Below are positions 5,739 to 7,558 of a stretch of DNA of 7,558 nucleotides, one piece after another. The DNA lies in the NCBI GenBank assembly GCA_023457475.1, contig JAEWLO010000521.1:1-7558 (forward strand). The letters run 5' to 3'. A program made the translations under genes and the position numbers. The notes beneath the pieces are model-generated. The model ran no database searches, was not told the origin of the DNA, and worked only from the letters and a program-made list of their open reading frames with translations. Positions within the stretch are counted from its first letter, which is position 1; each line of letters opens with the position of its first letter. The DNA is from Pseudomonadota bacterium (GTDB taxonomy: Bacteria > Pseudomonadota > Gammaproteobacteria > Xanthomonadales > Xanthomonadaceae).

Positions 5739-6995
5739 ATGTCCAAAGGCACCCTCCTCTATGCCCAGTCAGGCGGCGTCACCGCCGTCATCAACGCCAC
5801 CGCGTCGGCGGTGATCAGTACGGCCCGAGCCAAGGGAATCAAGGTCTTGGCCGCGCGGAACGGCATTCTGGGGGCGCTGCGCGAGGATCTGATCGACACC
5901 TCGAAGGAGTCGGCCGCGGCGATCGCCGCGCTGGCCCATACGCCCGGAGGAGCCTTTGGTTCATGCCGGTACAAGCTGAAGTCGCTGGAGGCTGACCGGG
6001 CCCGTTATGTCCGGCTGCTGGCAGTGCTGAAGGCGCACGCCGTGCGCTGGTTTCTCTACAACGGCGGCAACGATTCGGCCGATACGGCATGGAAAGTGTC
6101 GCAACTGGCCAAGGCGTTCAACTACGACCTGACCTGTATCGGGGTGCCCAAGACCATCGACAACGACCTGGCGGTGACCGACACCTGCCCCGGTTTCGGC
6201 TCGGCCGCCAAGTACACCGCCGTGTCGGTGCGCGAGGCCGCGCTGGATGTCGCCGCCATGGCCGAGACCTCCACCAAGGTGTTCGTGTACGAAGCGATGG
6301 GCCGCCATGCCGGCTGGCTGGCTGCGGCCGCCGGTTTGGCCGGCACAGGGCCGGACGAAGCGCCGCACATCATCCTGCTGCCCGAGCGTGCCTACGACGA
6401 GGCGGCGTTCCTGGCCAAGGTGACCCAGGTGGTGGAGCGCGTCGGCCATTGCGTGGTGGTGGCCTCGGAAGGCATCCAGACCGCCGATGGGACCTTCGTG
6501 GCCGACGCGGGTGGCGGCAAGGACTCGTTCGGGCATACCCAGCTGGGCGGCGTGGCCTCGCATCTGGCCGGGCGGGTCAAGGATGTACTGGGGTACAAGG
6601 TGCACTGGACCCTGCCCGATTATCTGCAGCGCTCGGCGCGTCATATCGCCTCGAAAACCGACTGGGAACAGGCGCAGGCGGTGGGCAAGGCCGCAGTGCA
6701 GTACGCGTTGAAGGGCCAGAACGCGGTGATGCCGGTCATCGTGCGCGCCAGCGACAAACCCTACCGCTGGAAGATTGAACCCGCCCCGCTGTCGAAGGTG
6801 GCCAACCATGAAAAGAAAATGCCGGCAGGCTTCATCCGGCGCGATGGGTTTGGTATCACCGAGAAGGCACGCGCGTACCTGTCACCGCTGATCAAGGGTG
6901 AAGCACCCTTGCCCTACGGGCCGGATGGGTTGCCGAAATATGTCACGCTGAAGAACGTGGCGGTGAAGAAGGCCTTGCCACCGTTCGAGGAATGA
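5739..6995 (+). CDS. pfp: Pyrophosphate-dependent 6-phosphofructokinase
   Basis: The enzyme interconverts fructose 6-phosphate and fructose 1,6-bisphosphate with PPi as phosphoryl donor, a reversible step of glycolysis and gluconeogenesis in the cytosol. The 418-aa protein opens with the phosphate-binding Gln-Ser-Gly-Gly-Val-Thr (10-15). Gly-Gly-Asn-Asp-Ser (109-113) has Asp where ATP enzymes have Gly, which blocks ATP binding. Pro-Lys-Thr-Ile-Asp-Asn-Asp (137-143) contains the PPi-type Lys138 and catalytic Asp141, and Met-Gly-Arg-His-Ala-Gly (187-192) binds the sugar phosphate. These two substitutions are the established markers of PPi use. Length agrees with the xanthomonad enzyme, where it replaces ATP-Pfk. 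ATG 5739 is preferred for its AAAGG at 7 nt. It diverges from adk and converges on the small secreted-protein gene, with a SMAG between. Confidence 0.97.
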   Translation: MSKGTLLYAQSGGVTAVINATASAVISTARAKGIKVLAARNGILGALREDLIDTSKESAAAIAALAHTPGGAFGSCRYKLKSLEADRARYVRLLAVLKAHAVRWFLYNGGNDSADTAWKVSQLAKAFNYDLTCIGVPKTIDNDLAVTDTCPGFGSAAKYTAVSVREAALDVAAMAETSTKVFVYEAMGRHAGWLAAAAGLAGTGPDEAPHIILLPERAYDEAAFLAKVTQVVERVGHCVVVASEGIQTADGTFVADAGGGKDSFGHTQLGGVASHLAGRVKDVLGYKVHWTLPDYLQRSARHIASKTDWEQAQAVGKAAVQYALKGQNAVMPVIVRASDKPYRWKIEPAPLSKVANHEKKMPAGFIRRDGFGITEKARAYLSPLIKGEAPLPYGPDGLPKYVTLKNVAVKKALPPFEE

Positions 6996-7030
6996 AGGTC
7001 GTTCCCGATCGCCTGACCCGGGCACCGCGA

Positions 7031-7053
7031 AGCCACGCAGGGCGTGGCTCTAC
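7031..7053 (-). repeat. SMAG-type REP element overlapping a stop codon
   Basis: On the minus strand GTAG (7053-7050) precedes a perfect 8-bp stem (AGCCACGC with GCGTGGCT) with a CCT loop, identical to the copy at 4721-4743. Its TAG (7052-7050) is the in-frame stop of the leftward secreted-protein gene. The stem-loop lies between the convergent ends of pfp (6995) and that gene, so it may help end both transcripts, though no T-tract follows. Confidence 0.88.
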
Positions 7054-7553
7054 GGGCACGCTTTGCCCTCGACCGTCATCTGCGCGGTGAACTGCGGTAC
7101 CTGCGCGATCGTGCCGGCCTTGGCCTGCTTCTTCGCGTCTTCCAGATAGATGCGCGACTGGCCCTGGCCATCGCGCTCGTTCTTCAGTTCCACGGGAAGA
7201 CGCCACACGCGCACCACGGCCTGCTGCGCAGGACAGGCGGCGCTGGGCACACGGATCACGTCGTTGAGCTTCCAGCCCTTGGCCTCGCTTGGCTGCGCCT
7301 GGGTGTAATCGAGGAAGCGCGCGCGGGGCTGGCATTGCGCGCTTGTGCGCACGACAGTGAAGCGGTAAGGCTGCGCGGCGTCGCCGGTGAAGCTGCCTTC
7401 CAAGCGCGCGCAGGCTTCGGGGATCTGGCGAAGGGTGTGAGGCGTGCCTGTCGTCTGTGCCGTCCCGGTGGGGCGGTTGATTTCGGGGGTTTCGGCGGCG
7501 AACGACGCGAACGCGGGGAGCAGGGCCAGCAGGAAGAGAGGTCGTGGGGACAT
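7050..7553 (-). CDS. Small secreted protein of unknown function
   Basis: I do not recognise this 167-aa protein. Residues 1-20 form a signal peptide: a short N-region with Arg4, a hydrophobic core Leu-Phe-Leu-Leu-Ala-Leu-Leu (6-12), and a small-residue end Ala-Ser-Phe-Ala-Ala with likely cleavage after Ala20. It lacks a lipobox cysteine, so it is expected free in the periplasm or outside. The mature part has a Thr/Pro-rich linker (22-40) and then a mixed domain with four cysteines (48, 74, 107, 166), enough for two disulfides. No transmembrane segment, enzyme motif or repeat is seen. ATG 7553 is chosen because it gives a proper signal peptide; only five bases upstream are visible, so the ribosome site cannot be judged. 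The stop TAG is part of a SMAG repeat. It is convergent with pfp and need not be related to it. Confidence 0.8.
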   Translation of the reverse strand: MSPRPLFLLALLPAFASFAAETPEINRPTGTAQTTGTPHTLRQIPEACARLEGSFTGDAAQPYRFTVVRTSAQCQPRARFLDYTQAQPSEAKGWKLNDVIRVPSAACPAQQAVVRVWRLPVELKNERDGQGQSRIYLEDAKKQAKAGTIAQVPQFTAQMTVEGKACP

Positions 7554-7558
7554 GGGGG

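Noticed and set aside
5961..6809. A 282-codon open frame on the minus strand inside pfp
   Set aside because: Antisense shadow of a gene with intact catalytic motifs; His/Gly-rich with no domain.
2635..7053. Recurring palindromes considered as a CRISPR array
   Set aside because: Four copies are scattered over 4.4 kb in mixed orientation with no regular spacers and no cas genes; they fit REP elements.
6943..7335. A 130-codon minus-strand frame overlapping the secreted-protein gene and the end of pfp
   Set aside because: It reads through the SMAG and into pfp antisense, lacks a signal or domain, and competes with a frame that has a clear signal peptide.

Overview
The window is G+C-rich bacterial chromosome with dense genes and short intergenic gaps. 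It most likely comes from Stenotrophomonas, or another member of the Xanthomonadaceae. Three observations support this. It carries a pyrophosphate-type 6-phosphofructokinase of the xanthomonad kind (about 418 aa). It has the set adk, mpl, LON-domain protein and DedA/PAP2 protein. It also holds four copies of a short palindrome headed by GTAG that matches the SMAG (Stenotrophomonas maltophilia GTAG) REP family. The genus is an inference; no database was searched.

Layout, left to right. A protein-kinase-fold phosphotransferase runs leftwards off the window edge (517 down to 1, incomplete). Diverging from it across 98 bp is a large membrane protein (616-2628) that fuses a DedA domain, a PAP2 domain and an LssY-like C-terminal domain. 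An inverted pair of SMAG repeats (2635-2701) separates it from a convergent leftward unit: the murein-recycling ligase mpl (4667-3306), then a small LON substrate-binding-domain protein (3299-2721) 6 nt behind. A gene-free stretch (4668-5031) holds one SMAG, a strong hairpin behind adk and otherwise unexplained sequence. Adenylate kinase (5595-5032, leftward) and the PPi-dependent phosphofructokinase (5739-6995, rightward) diverge from a shared 143-bp promoter region. The window closes with a convergent leftward gene for a small secreted protein of unknown function (7553-7050), whose TAG stop is the TAG of a SMAG repeat.

Functionally this is mostly housekeeping: nucleotide balance (Adk), reversible PPi-linked glycolysis (Pfp), cell-wall recycling (Mpl) and envelope lipid handling (DedA/PAP2). 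I see no new multi-gene system, phage, insertion sequence, CRISPR array, tRNA or rRNA. The observations worth following are at small scale. The PAP2 domain has lost two of its signature catalytic residues. A 19-bp tandem duplication at the 3' end of that gene changed its C-terminus and moved its stop off a SMAG. SMAG repeats act as stop codons and as probable ends of convergent transcripts. Three genes have -10-like hexamers exactly 6 nt before the ATG, which predicts leaderless mRNAs.
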